From contig JAHNZQ020000016.1 of NCBI GenBank assembly GCA_019155205.2, forward strand, positions 192,156 through 226,340: a stretch of DNA of 34,185 nucleotides, written 5' to 3'. Position numbers and translations under genes: made by a program. Below, in pieces: positions 1-11,789 of this stretch. Numbering within the stretch: the stretch's first letter is position 1; each line of letters starts with the position of its first letter. The DNA is from Gracilaria vermiculophylla (Eukaryota > Rhodophyta > Florideophyceae > Gracilariales > Gracilariaceae). A model generated the notes under the pieces. That model saw nothing but the letters and a program-made list of their open reading frames with translations, did not search any database and was not told the origin of the DNA.

Positions 1-815
1 GGTAGCCGTCAGGGTAATTGATCACAAGATACGACGCATAGAGCTTTTTTGCTCACCTCTACAATGCTGCCAGTATGAGTGATGCCCAAGTGCCTGCGAA
101 ATGGCATTGATTGTAAGGTTCAGCCATAGACAAAGGTTATCTTTAAGGAGGCTCATCACAACGTTTCAAATGGCCAATTATGGTTCTCCGTCATCTATTA
201 GATTTCCAAGGTGGTTGGAGGGTCTAGTATGTGCGGTATTGCCAGTCAACGTAGTCATTTTGATCGATACCGCGTTGGATTAGGATTTGTGTTTCTTGTC
301 TGGATTTGAACTCAATGTGGAGTCGTGGTTACCCGACAGAAATTCAGAATATGGACTCAGCTTCCGTGTACTGTCGAATCTCTATTTTTGTGATGGTTAG
401 CAGACGTCTTCATTATGATTGCGATTTCATTGACCATTGGAGCCACATATGTCACATTCTAACTTCATAGTTGGGGATAGTGGGTTCATGCGGGATGTAA
501 TGATTCACTTCTGATCCCGAAAGTAGCCAGTACCAACAGAACTAGCTATGGAAGGGCCCGTATCGGAAGAGTTTTGAGGGGTCTCGTCCCGTTGCTTGAT
601 TACAGAAACTATCGATCGTTAAGTGATGAATTTTAGTGACTAATGATTCGCAGACTGCAAAGTGAGGTTCTCATCTTTTGTCGCGGCTGCTTCGATAACG
701 AGAACACGCTGAAAGTCGTCGAGGGGCAGACCTCGACAAGATCATATGTACGTGCTGTAATGCATTCTGGAAACTTGGTCGTAGACCAGACAGAGTTGAA
801 ATTCGCTACTTGAGC
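1..815. other. Stretch without a recognised gene
   Basis: Only short open frames are present (the longest, 101-283, is 60 codons). None shows a recognisable motif on either strand, and I see no tRNA or rRNA-like structure or repeat. Confidence 0.5.
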
Positions 816-1200
816 TCAGAAGCATGATTCAACGTTTTTTATGGTCAAATTGCTTCTGCGACGTGTATTGCACAGCTGATTGAAGTCACGATAGGCTTCA
901 CTCACAATTGGTAATGCGTCCATTTGGTAAATCATAGCTTCAATGAGGTCAGCTGCGCCGACATTTGTTAGCTCAGCACCAGCGACTCTAGAGCCAAGTT
1001 CCCTAGCGCCACAGTACATCTGTCACTTGAGGCAGGCTGATTTATATGGAGTAGGAATCGTTTTGCTGTTCGGGCCAGGCAATGCATTTTGGAAAGCCTG
1101 CAAAAGCTTAACAGCGTCAAGGAACTCTTCCTAGTCTCCTTTGCCATGTATCCAAAGTGGTGACCTAGCATCCCAGGGGAATTTTGCAGGAGAAGGGAAA
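816..1200 (-). pseudogene. Unassigned coding-like relic, minus strand
   Basis: Read on the minus strand from about 1200 to 816, a single frame runs for over 100 codons broken only by two stops. Its composition looks protein-like, with stretches such as DAVKLLQAFQNALPGP and LIEAMIYQMDALPIVSEAYR. I do not recognise the family. The neighbouring copia relic lies on the opposite strand, so this is not simply its gag. A retroelement gag or a host gene fragment are both possible. The reading rests on amino-acid composition alone. Confidence 0.25.
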
Positions 1201-1449
1201 CTGAAGTTAGACGCCTGGCCCAAAATCAAGAATAGGAGGCGAGAGGCTATATTGAAATTATCGAGCAAGCCGAAAGATGAAGCGAGAAGATGGTTTAGTC
1301 TAAAACAGGTACAAAGTAGGTAAGATAACACGTTTTGCTTTGTCCTTCGTTTAAAAACGACAGATACATGTAGATATAAATAATTAACACACAGCACATT
1401 AAAGGACGTTAGATATTAGTCAAAAGTTGCCATAAAAACATGAGATGCG

Positions 1450-3690
1450 TAGTGCAAGAATGCACAGACAACTGCAAATGCGGAAGAATTCAAATATTAA
1501 AAGAGCATGAGCGTGTGCAGTCATATACGACCGAATTCAACAAAGTTAGCGGTCGTATTAACATTATAAACCTTCCTCAAATGGTCTGGCAGAGAAAAAC
1601 TTTGGAGTACAAATAGAACCTTATTTTGCTTGTTCGGGCCAAGCGCATCATCCTCTAAGCTACTGGACATATGCTATTTGCCATTTTATCTACTTCAAAA
1701 ACGCCAACGACCATCATAACACAGGTCGCATTCCTTTCCTCAAACTATTGGACGACCGTTCCCGTTTTGTGAAGCATCTACAAATTTTGGATGTTTCTTC
1801 CTTGTTGAGCACAGATCCGCCGCCCTGAAGAAAATGGAACCTCGCCTAGTGAAAAGAATCAACCCGTACCACATCCGCGGTGGCATTACAAAATTCTCAC
1901 CAGCATTGACTTAATCGTAACAAATCACGTCCGCTTTACGGAAAACGAAATCCCAGGTTTCTCAAGAATTAGCAAAGCAGTCTCATCATCTAGCCTGACC
2001 AATTCTAGTGATGGAACTGGTACAATTGCAACTGCGTAAGATTCTAATGATGACAAAGAAAACGAAGTTCTTACAGGCACTGTCTCTTTTCGTCTGCAAA
2101 CGTGGCCCCAATCATCTGAAAAAAGCAAGTATCTGACCATATCACCTTCATCCCCATGTCAAAGCAGTGCGGGACTTACTCATTATCTTTCATAGCCGTC
2201 TATCTACGACCCAGACTTCAGGAGAGATGCTTCTGATGTTGATGAGGAACTGGCGAACACAAATTCTAATCTCTCAAACACCCATATTACACTAATAACC
2301 CGTTTGCCACGTCAAGCTTTCTCATTTCCTTTGATTAGCCAATGGATGGATGTCATCCGTACTAAATTCGATACCATCATCAGTTTTGATACCCTTGAAG
2401 CCACCACGACACGATAAAGGTAAATTACTCCCTTCTATTTTCATATATTGTCTTACTCGAGATTACAATGGCAATCCACAATGCTTCGAATCGAGGTTAA
2501 TGGCACGAAACAACTTTCCATCAATCGCCGACATCGATAACCTGTTTGACCCAGTGCGAAACTTTGAGACATTCCGCAAGATTATGATTCTCTTCACTGC
2601 CATGAAACTCGACTGTCAACATGTTGACGTGAAAGGTGCGTTTCTTAACTCGACCATACCTTCCAGTCGTCATGTTTGGATCAAACCGCCAACTATCAAG
2701 AAAGTCCGTAAAGCCAATGGTCTAGTTGTGAAGCTTAATAAATCTCTAGTTGGAACTCGTGAAGCATCACTATTATGGTTCGAAAATCTCTCCAACTATT
2801 GTTGCTCCTTTGGCTTCAAAGTGCTCCAAGCAGCCTCGTGTACTTTTCTACGTGGCTCAGATTCGGCAATCATAGTTTAGTTCGCTTTCATTAATGATCT
2901 CAACATCTTTGGTCCTCCTAACTTGGCATCATGGGTCGAAAGGCAACTTTATGCCTTTCGACCCATGATGTCAAGTTGCGACATATTGAATCTTGAACAA
3001 TCCTTTATGTACTTTGATGTTTCCGTTGGGGGATCATCGGACAATATCATATTTCATCAACGTCCACTTATTGAAAAGATCATTGAAACCTATCGTTTAA
3101 CCTTAGCTCTTCGGTTGTCATCGCCTCGTCATTAGACACACTATCTCTACGATCACGTTGTACCTTTTAATGATGAAGAATGTTTGTTCTGACATCCGTG
3201 TTAAACGATTTTTTTAGGATATCTAATGCTCTGTTCAACTCCAGAATCTCCTGACTTTATAAAGCTGTCTCTATACTGAAAAGAGTTGCCACTCATTCTC
3301 TTTCACAACATTGGATTTTTATAAAAACCAGTAGTGCCACACCTAATTACTACAATATTTTACGGATTACATATTCCTCTAGAAGTATCCACAAGTACCT
3401 GTTTTTGGTCAGATGCTGATAGGGGCCAAGCTCTCAAAAAGTATCGCTCTTGGGGAGGTTTTTCATCATAACTGGCGATATTTCTCTTATTCGGGGTTCG
3501 AAGCTTTAAAACGCATTGGCTCTCTCCAAAACAGAAGCATACTTTTACACGCTCTCGGAATGCATAAAGCATATCTGTTGCGTGAATAAAAGTTTTACTG
3601 AGTTTGGACTTCCATTACAGTTTTCAATGCCATTTGTTTGGGACAGTATGAGTACTGTCTTTTTATACAGACTACAAATTTGGGAATGAG
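1450..3690 (+). pseudogene. Decayed Ty1/copia pol (integrase, RT, RNase H)
   Basis: Copia pol domains follow in the expected order, broken by stops and frame changes. Around 1461 a TDN motif matches the second catalytic Asp region of integrase. From 1562 the frame reads HYKPSSNGLAEKN, the integrase stretch around the catalytic Glu (family: H..P.QNG.AER), then LSYWTYAICHFIY. Near 1924, NHVRFTENEIPGFS matches the 'V.F.E..FPG' link before RT. In 2350-2880 the RT shows DVKGAFLN (residues 93-100), the match of DVK.AFLNG, and LVGTREASLLWF for LYGLKQA.R.WY. The YVDD site reads FIND. RNase H follows around 3400-3690, with ALSKTEAYFYTLSE for ALS.TEAEY.ALSE. No gag or LTR was found. Codon identity at the catalytic sites is lost, so this is a dead copy. 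Confidence 0.85.
2920..2977. repeat. Long near-perfect hairpin inside the copia RT relic
   Basis: Two 26-base arms, 2920-2945 and 2952-2977, are reverse complements with one mismatch. The inner 19 pairs (2927-2945 with 2952-2970) are perfect, and the loop is the 6 bases 2946-2951. The surrounding protein frame stays open, so the duplication replaced or inserted codons where copia RT normally reads on into its FLG-type motif. Confidence 0.95.
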
Positions 3691-6067
3691 AAAAGTGAAA
3701 TAAATTCAGCTTAAGTACCATCATTTCTGACATGCAGTTTACCAAAAAATGTTTAAGATAATTCACGTTTTAGCTACAAACAACAGAGCGGATATGTGAA
3801 AAGGTCTGTGAGTGGTGAGTCTCTTGATTGATATCACAAGGGTTTACATCGTTCTTCAGTATAGGTCGAGGAAGGATTGTTTTTGATTTGTAGCTTTAAC
3901 GTGATATCATTTGAATTTATATTTTGTATCTGTTTACGTGAACATATAAGGATTTTATGCTTACGTAAATCCTTTGTCTTAAATGAGGACTTTTGCCCAT
4001 TATTGTTCAAAACAATAGCCCTCAACCCCAACCGTCTTATATTCACCTCAACTAAATATCTCCAAGATTTAACGGCATTTGTGAAACATTTGCTCATGGG
4101 GTTTTTAAGTGAAACAATGCATCTGGTCCGTATATCACCATGCTGGTGAATGGTTGGGAAAAAAGTGCTGGAGCTACGTCATTCTTTCGAAGAGATATAT
4201 TCTTCTTTTCATTGATTCAGATACATTCATAATGCAGGAAGTTAGTTTCATGTTTGTAGACTTCCACGCACTATGATAGAAATAATCGATTTGAAGAATT
4301 ATTACAGTCGAAACCAGGCTTCTTATGACTTTCTAAATCAAAAAACATTCTTCATTCCAACTTCATTTTGTTTTCTGTAGTAATTCTTTTTCATCTCTTT
4401 GCAATGCCCTGATCACGGCAGTACAATGCTTGGAAATGGAGTCTTTTGGCCCATGCTATTGAAAATATTTATAGTTTTTCAGCAGCTTCTAATAAAATTT
4501 ATCAGATCAGAAACTGTAACAAATTGCATGTCATGACCATCAACTATTATTTCCATTACAATTTAAATATTTTGTGTGGAGTCTTAACCCAACAAAGAGA
4601 GAAAGAACTACGTTTTATTTAATTTTAGTTCAGCAAAAACGTTTTAGAGTACAGTCGACTTATAAACCATCATGTTTTTTTTCTAAAAAGCAAAACTTTA
4701 ATCTATAAAAAGCCTGTATAAAACGTAAGACAAGGGTTTCCAATTTTTTCGATAGTTTTTCGAGATCAAAATCTTTTTCATTACAGCCATTGTAAAGCAT
4801 TCCTTTTTTTCACAGTATGGATCACACCAGTATAAAAGTTTTACCAAAATTTAGGTTTAGAAAACAATATTTATTTTTCAAAAATAGAACAGAAATATTT
4901 AAAACACTTTAATTTATCGGCGTTTAGTTTCTGTTTATATATATAAACACAGAATGTTTTAATGTTTGTAGTATATGCTCAAAGAACATTATGTCATTAG
5001 ACATGATTATGAAGTGGTTTTTAAAGAACGTTTTTTAAATTTTCAACCTTGTAATTCTTGTATATGTTATTGATTACCATATCTGTATTTGAGACAAACA
5101 TCAGTCAATTTCTTTCAATCTTTGGCCAAGATGCATACGAGGGGAAGCTTGTTGTCTACCGTTTCGCCTTTTATCGGCTTGAAATAGCTTTACTACAAGT
5201 AAAATGTTTAGTTTTTATTTTTCTGTGTGTGTAAGACAATGGTGTAGTCGTGCTGAAAACGGCTTGGAGCTTGAATAGTTTTTGATTCTTTCATCGTTTT
5301 CTCCTTTTTTGGGGTGCAAGATTTGGTGTCGTTCTGAGAAATGCAAAGGAAATCCTTGTGTCATATCTTTGCTGGATGTCACAAGTCACAATGTAATGTA
5401 TTTTTGAAACGCGGTGTTGATCGTTTTAGGTAAGAAGAGGATGGCTACAAAATGCACAATGTAGCATTTTGGCGCCCGTTTAAGATGCCCAATACTTCTT
5501 AACTGCTCTGTAGCATTAAAGACCTTAGTGAATGGCTTACGTAGTAATTGCTCCGTAAACGAACAACAGTGCAGTATCTGGAGTTGGGGTTGACGACTTC
5601 AGTATCACCTGTGAGGTCCTTTCTACATCTGGATATGGAGAAAACTTCAATTTGTCCGCTTTCGGGGAATTTAGGGTCCCTTTTGAGCGACCCCACAAGA
5701 GAGGAGCTTGGGAGTAGTTCCATCACTTTTTTTTATTGCCTCGTAAATGTGAATTATTTTTATTTCTTTTCCGTGTACAGTGCCAAAAACGTACTTGATG
5801 TCCATGTCCATCTGTAAGGTAGAAAGCGCATGAGATGTGCAGCAAACGAGACAGAGTTTCTGTGTACTTCATTCGAGTGATGCCAACCACCAATTTACTC
5901 ATCGACGATCACCGAAGATGATCATTTAAAAGTGAAATGCGTAACCTTTCCTCCAATTTTATGCTGATCAGGTATGGAGGGGACAACGTGCGTTTCCTAT
6001 ATGAGCAGGGTTGAAGTTTGTGTACAACAATCTTGATACTTCCATCGTCGGTGATTGATATTGCACG
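3691..6067. other. AT-rich intergenic stretch
   Basis: Low-GC DNA with homopolymer A/T runs. Overlapping open frames on both strands at 3834-4149 (87 and 90 codons) and 5499-5817 (75 and 89 codons) carry no motif I know. Neither strand is clearly preferred, so I leave them unannotated. The last few hundred bases should contain the promoter of the SDR gene, but I see no convincing TATA box. Confidence 0.5.
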
Positions 6068-7210
6068 ATGCAGAAAAGAAGCACGAATTTGGAGCAGCAA
6101 TTTAGCGCTGCATCATTGTCGTTTCACGAAGCAAGGCCGACTTTACCGCACAAATATATGAAAGGGCCATCTGGTCACCCCCTACCAGCATTTAGTCTGT
6201 CTCTGCCCTTGGTCTCTCGCCCAGCACTCTCTATTTCTCGCAGGTCTGCTGTTCTTATGTCAGCTCTAAATCCCGCACGTACTGCCGTAATAACCGGCGC
6301 GTCAGGAGGTATTGGAGCAGAAACTGCACGGGCACTCGTTAAAACGCTGCCGACCATCGAACATCTTATCCTAGCAGCGCGGAACGTCAAAAAAGCTGAA
6401 ACTGTGTCAGAAACTCTTCGGGGAGGCAATTCAACGAGACCCGTGAAGGTGACCGTTGTTCCAGTTGAGCTCTCATCCCTCCAAAGCGTCAGAGAATGTT
6501 CAAAGCGTATAGCAGATGCCTTGAATGAGCAACCCCTTGATCTGCTTATCAACAATGCTGGTATAATGGCATGCCCGCTGACATATTCACAAATGAAAGG
6601 TGATTTGGGACGTGTTGAACTACAATATGCCACTAATCACCTATCTCATGCTGCCCTCACCACCTCTCTCATGCCCTGTTTGGAAAAGAGTGATTACGGT
6701 CGGGCAATATTCGTATCATCCTTGGCTGTGCGACTTGCCTCTAGTCGCACCGTCGCTCCACTCGTTGGCGAAAGAACGGAAACAGTTTTGAAGGATGGAA
6801 GCTACGAGAAATGGAGGATGTATGGCGAATCCAAATTGGCCATGTCAATGTTTGCCCGAGAGCTTTCAAGACGAACGAAGATTGTCTGTGTGAGCCTCCA
6901 TCCGGGTGTCGTGCAAACTGAGCTTGGGCGATACATTGTGCCAAAGTTTATGCAGTTTTCTCCCGGCAGCGCTCCAGCAAAATTTATGGAGGTGGTTTTC
7001 AAAAGGATTTTTGGGCTCAAAACTCCGGAAGAGGGTGCAGAACTTACAATAGAGCTGAGTCAGAAAGCAGCTGAAGAGCTCGAGAATGGTATGATGTACC
7101 TTGAAACAGGACTGGCCAAGATCAGCCGAGAGGCTCTGCCCATTTTGTGGAATGATAAGGAATGCGAACGGGTGTATGACGACACCATGAATTTTATCGC
7201 ATCAGTGTGA
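6068..7210 (+). CDS. Short-chain dehydrogenase/reductase (retinol dehydrogenase / protochlorophyllide reductase-like)
   Basis: An intact 380-codon frame for an NAD(P)(H)-dependent SDR oxidoreductase. The Rossmann glycine motif is TGASGGIG (residues 76-83). The structural NNAG is 162-165. The catalytic Ser lies in VSS (216-218), and YGESK (252-256) supplies the Tyr and Lys of YxxxK. LHPGVVQTEL follows, the usual PG motif. This layout resembles retinol dehydrogenases and light-dependent protochlorophyllide oxidoreductases; the substrate cannot be told from sequence. The core starts near Met64 (6257). The extra 63 residues contain a second Met at 31 (6158), and residues 32-64 have no acidic residue and many Ser, Pro and Arg, as organelle targeting peptides do. 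I keep the longest frame, but Met31 is a real alternative start. No intron is needed. The stop is TGA, followed immediately by a second TGA. It is the only clearly functional gene here. Confidence 0.9.
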   Translation: MQKRSTNLEQQFSAASLSFHEARPTLPHKYMKGPSGHPLPAFSLSLPLVSRPALSISRRSAVLMSALNPARTAVITGASGGIGAETARALVKTLPTIEHLILAARNVKKAETVSETLRGGNSTRPVKVTVVPVELSSLQSVRECSKRIADALNEQPLDLLINNAGIMACPLTYSQMKGDLGRVELQYATNHLSHAALTTSLMPCLEKSDYGRAIFVSSLAVRLASSRTVAPLVGERTETVLKDGSYEKWRMYGESKLAMSMFARELSRRTKIVCVSLHPGVVQTELGRYIVPKFMQFSPGSAPAKFMEVVFKRIFGLKTPEEGAELTIELSQKAAEELENGMMYLETGLAKISREALPILWNDKECERVYDDTMNFIASV

Positions 7211-9689
7211 TGATAAAGGACATTGATTAAACGTTGGAGGTAACCAAAAAACACCATGATACATTACTGTGAAAGATACCATCTCACGCAAAAGTAGTAT
7301 CGCGGACTTTTGGAGCTATAAGCAAATTCCAAGGTGCTACTAGACTCCGCGATCGTGGCGTTTTCCGGCTGTCGTTTTCTCAGCGTAAATCCCCTGAGAG
7401 ACGACTCGGATTGAAAAAGCTGGCGCATAATAAGGCTTGACAGGATGCTTAGCTTAATAAAGTACTTTTATGTACCGCCATTATTTTGAAGAGCTTGGGC
7501 TTGTGCAGCAAGCTTCAGAAGAAAAATGTAAAGGCAATGTGGGTGGCGCGATAGAATCACAAGTACCTCCATTCTTACTCCATAGCACTTGCTGAGCCCG
7601 ATCTATAACGTATGAACAATACTTTTTAGGCAGTCCACCGTTCAACTAATGTAAAGGATGCAGCCCATCTATCCAAAATGCCCGCAGGGTGGTCATTGCA
7701 CAATTGTTATTTCTCTCCCGGCCTCATCACCATTCCCCAGAACTCTGCACTTCACTAACTCGAGGCAAAGATGCGTTTTGTTTCGATCTATTTTTGATCA
7801 GGGCTCCGCCCAATTCGATAGGAGAGATAGTTGTGCCAGCCCATAATTTTATGTTCAAATTTCTTCTTGAGGGTTTTAAGAGAGTTACCAATTAAAGTGC
7901 TCTGCAAAACACTTTAGGACCATCCTTGACAGACACATCAAGAGTCAAATATTATTGCATTCCATTGGAAATGTGTACACAAGACGTTATCAAATAACAT
8001 CGAAGCGCATAAAAGTTCATTACATTGTTAGTAGAAAGCATGTGTTGTAAAACAGTAACAAAACCGCATTTTGTTGCTTTTAAAAAATGTCAACTTGTGT
8101 TATACGTTTAAATATGTAATGCAGACGGGTAGTTATCTCCTTCGAATAGTTCAGCTATGAGGAGCAGGTGTACCAACACCAAATTAAAATATTTAATATT
8201 GAAACTTGCGACTAAAGCTTTGATGAGTAGAACAACATTTTTAGTGAGAAAACAAAACTATTGCGCTACAACTTTCTGCACGAGGTAGACATCGGGACAG
8301 TCATGAAGCACTCAGTGAGACTAAACCAGTTTTCATGATTTATTTGAAATATCAGTCTAACTATGGAACGCATGATAGTTCTGAAACGCGGATACAAGGA
8401 GATCACCGCAATGGCTCGACAAAAACTGCGTGAAGAGGTACACAACTTTATCTTTATAAGTGAATTTTTAAGTATCAAATATACTTTACATATATCTACT
8501 GTATTCTTGAACTTATGAAAGTCTATAGCAAAACCGAGAAATGAAAGCTGACTCAAAATTGAACTACGATTGCACTACGTAGCTTTTGAAAACTTTAATA
8601 AAATGTTAAATAGAAGAAACGGGAAAATTTGTTAAATTGAGAAACGCAGAGTTATCTCAAATTTTATTTCTCGAAATAATATAAATGAGAAATACGTTAC
8701 TAAACGGGATTGGTTTCAGTGTCTATGATACAAATAGAGGAATTCATAAAAATTGTTTTTAAACCGTCAAAGTCAACGTAAACGTTACCCGATTAAAGTT
8801 TTTTGTATAGTTCCAAAACTACAGGTGCAACTATATTTAATGACTTCCGAAACTCAAAGAGCTTATATCAAAACATTAAAAAAGAAGTTCAAGAGCTTTT
8901 CGCATACAAATTGTACAGTCACTTAAAGATCGCATCCCATGAAATTGCATTTGTACTCGCCGCAAAACATATGAAGCGTTGCTATTGCATGAATACACTA
9001 ATGTAATTTGAGGACCAGCCTTATCTCTAAATCTGATTTGAATCCCAAATTTAGCAGATGTATTGGTCTCTACCGGTTTTGGCGATAGACAGCAGTTTAA
9101 TATTGCCAAGGAGTTCTCACATATTATGATGGATAACTGGAAATCCACCATCATCGATTTTTAAAGTAACATAATTGACTCTGTGCAAAAGCATTGCTTT
9201 AGAGTTTGCTAGAATGCTGATAGACAAATCAATAATTGCAGATAGTTTATTATTTGAATAAACTACCGTTTCTAGCCACAGACGTATCATTATGCAGAAG
9301 AATCATAATTTTTAGACTCTTCACAGAGGCTTTGCTATTCTGTCGGTGCATTTCAAAAACGTTGCTCTGTAAAATGATAAAACTACCCCCAAAATCCTTC
9401 TTGGGGTCAACGTTGTTACCTTCTTTTAGGCGACAAAACAGCTCGGTACTAAATGGCAACGAAGCACTGAAACCTACACTACAACGTTAATAATGAATGT
9501 ACAAAACGGTACAGGATTAAAAATGTAAAATGTAGCTGTTTAAAAACATGGGTCTTCTTTAAGTAAGAATTTTCAATTTAATTGTAAATGGCTAGTTAAT
9601 TTCCCACGAATGTTTAACAATATCTAGAACGTTCTCTTTCAATACTTAATCATTTCTAACACCACATAGCATATCTCATCATAGAAAGC
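7211..9689. other. AT-rich intergenic stretch
   Basis: Apart from the possible poly(A) signal near its start, I see no gene, tRNA or structured repeat. Short frames at 7689-7895, 8266-8556, 8876-9154 and 9236-9490 have no recognisable motif and overlap frames on the other strand. Bases 8354-8440 encode a weakly helix-turn-helix-like peptide, discussed under rejected items. Confidence 0.5.
7456..7461 (+). promoter_or_regulatory. Candidate polyadenylation signal AATAAA
   Basis: A canonical hexamer 246 bases after the SDR stop codon, in otherwise unassigned sequence. The distance is rather long for a compact genome, and the match may be chance in AT-rich DNA. Confidence 0.25.
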
Positions 9690-10364
9690 GGTAGGCAACT
9701 CTCTGACGAAGAAAAAAGAAACATTGTTACATCATTTGTCGTCGGCGGAAACTCTCCAAATATTTTTAAAGCATGAAGAAATTTCAAAACAGTTGTTTTA
9801 AACTCCCTTTGGAATCAATACAGTTATGTAAAATGTCAAAGTCCAGGAAGGCCATAAATAGTTTCTGTAGCTACATTATTGCAATGCGCGTTTTTCGTCG
9901 CAATGCTCAAAGTCTATGTGAAAAGCATTAGATTTGCCCATCAGTTCTTTTGCTACTCTCAAAACATTGAAACTAAACGCGAATAAGCAATAAATGAAGA
10001 ACGTATACACTGCTTTACACAAAGAAAAACACAAAAACATAATATGAAATGGATTAAAAAATTAGCAATATTGAAGAACTCAAGGTGTACTGTAATTATA
10101 ATCAGGTATGAAACACAGTTTACGTTGGAGGGCCCGGATGGCGTTCAGTACTACTGATATGATATTTGAGTCCAGGAAGGAGTATACTTTAAGCGGCGAA
10201 ATGGAGGTGGCTCTGCAATGCTTAGGGACGCATATTATAGAAATTTAAAACTCCAGTTAGCCATTTTGCGTAACTCATAGAATCCCAAAAACTACATTAC
10301 CTCTTTGCAAGAGTTTACGCCAACGCTTGCTATTGAAACGTACGGTCTTGATTGGAAACGTCAG
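9690..10364 (+). pseudogene. Tc1/mariner transposase relic, 5' part
   Basis: The first part of a decayed Tc1-type DDE transposase. A GRP-type linker (SPGRP followed by a stop) lies near 9845. A frame starting at 10089 carries FTLEGPDGVQYY, the match of the family's F.LDGPDG..YYW, then NGGGSAM for GGGSVMVWG. It continues through NYITSLQEF and ETYGLDWK up to 10364. The first catalytic Asp (normally in SDE) has become part of RYE. In-frame stops are at 10155, 10167 and 10278. The frame stops exactly where the gypsy LTR begins and resumes in frame at 18966, so this is one gene cut by an insertion. I did not find its terminal inverted repeats. Confidence 0.85.
10360..10364 (+). repeat. Left target-site duplication GTCAG
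   Basis: Five bases immediately before the TG that opens the 5' LTR, identical to 18964-18968 after the 3' LTR. Five bases is the usual Ty3/gypsy duplication length. Confidence 0.9.
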
Positions 10365-11238
10365 TGAAGTGCAACGCCCTCCATAGAGGTTTTTCTTGGC
10401 CCTCTGCGGACTAGCCGGATATCGGATAGGCGGTATATATGAAGATGGTTAATATCGCGAGTCTGATTCACATCTGTTCGCACTGTCGACTCCGGAGTAG
10501 CCGGCCGGGTGCGTGTCGCCCGCATGGGTCTTGCGCTGGACAGCATCCCGGTACGCGCGCAGCAACCACATACGGCCCACTTGCTACAGTATGAGTGCCA
10601 GGTGGCACGTGCCTTGCGCGCTTAGTTTAGTTCCTTTGCTATTTATTTGCTTAACTCTTTTGGCCCTTTCAGCCTTAGCACTACAGTATTAACCGCAACG
10701 GCACTCCGGCTGTCGTGCCGAGTAAACCGCACCAAGTGGGATCTCCGGTCTGAACTTTTCGCGCACGTGGGTGACTATCTCCATCATGGGGAGGCACAAC
10801 GTGGATTACGGAATTCAACCACACGTGACGCCGAGAAACATTGTTTGAACTATTCTTTTCTTCTTTCAGGTTCGCCCTTATACGAGGTGGGCCCCATCAG
10901 ACCTCAGGTTTATCTCTTTCGGACTTCGTTCTCCACCCGCTCAACGCGGCCCCGCCCGATATCCGCGCGGCGCAATATATTATACAGCCACGCCGAGAAC
11001 GCCCGTTATATTACAGAGACATTTCACCGAGCCCACGCAAACAGCTTCATTCATAGGACTTACCGGATCCCCGGCTCTCCATTTTTGTGACTGCTGCACC
11101 CGTTGCGACGGCCTGGCCCCGGAGTTGCACCCGGCTCGTATTCCTCCTCTAAGAAGGGCTCTACTTATGAACCACCGCGCGAGAGGAAGGTTCCGAACAT
11201 CCTTGGTGGTACTTTTTATCTAAGAGTATTTCACTACA
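10365..11238 (+). repeat. 5' LTR of gypsy element A
   Basis: 874 bp, starting TG and ending CA. It aligns along its whole length with 18090-18963. Shared landmarks include the stretches around 10389, 10576 (ctacagtatg), 10684 (ctacagtatta), 10862 and 11030 (accgagcccacgcaaacag), and 11195 (gttccgaacatcct). Confidence 0.93.
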
Positions 11239-11241
11239 AAA

Positions 11242-11259
11242 TGGACTCCTGACTCAGAA
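11242..11259 (+). promoter_or_regulatory. Candidate primer-binding site
   Basis: Three bases after the 5' LTR, the sequence begins TGG, the expected complement of a tRNA 3' CCA end. I cannot name the tRNA; matching these 18 bases to tRNA 3' ends would decide it. Confidence 0.45.
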
Positions 11260-11789
11260 GTGGAGAGCCACTGGCAGGTCCTCTTTGTGGCCCCTTTTCC
11301 TTTTCATTGGTTTTCCAGTTGGTAATTCACCCGTTGAGGTATTTTCACCGTCGTGACAGATACCTCCGATGGGCCGGAAACCGACTGGAGTCCACCCGGT
11401 AAGGAACCGGCTCTGGTTCCATCAAGGGAACGAACAGCGCCACGTGGTGGATCTCGAGACACCTGGTGCAGACCAGGTAGACCCTGCGAGTAATCCAAGC
11501 ACCCCTGGCTGAAAAATTGGAGTCCTGTCAAAGGCACTCGGAGATTCTCTCGACGAATGCGACCGAGCAACACTGAGTGCTGCGGTCTGATGTCAATACG
11601 ATCCTCGGATGTTTTGGCCCGCCAACTGCCTGCGTTAAGGGCGTGGATACTCGATTTATTCTAGTATGAGTCCGGATGAAGTCGGTCGAGAACGCTGTGC
11701 TTGCTTCCGCACCCGCGGCCCGAACCACTGGCTCTCAGTGTGACGAATACCGGGAGGCTCTAAATGGCTGCAATAAGCGGAACAATCAA

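Noticed and set aside
8354..8440. Helix-turn-helix-like peptide (ERMIVLKRGYKEITAMAR) suggesting another Tc1 N-terminus
   Set aside because: It is short, with no GRP linker, catalytic motifs or TIRs nearby. A chance match is likely.
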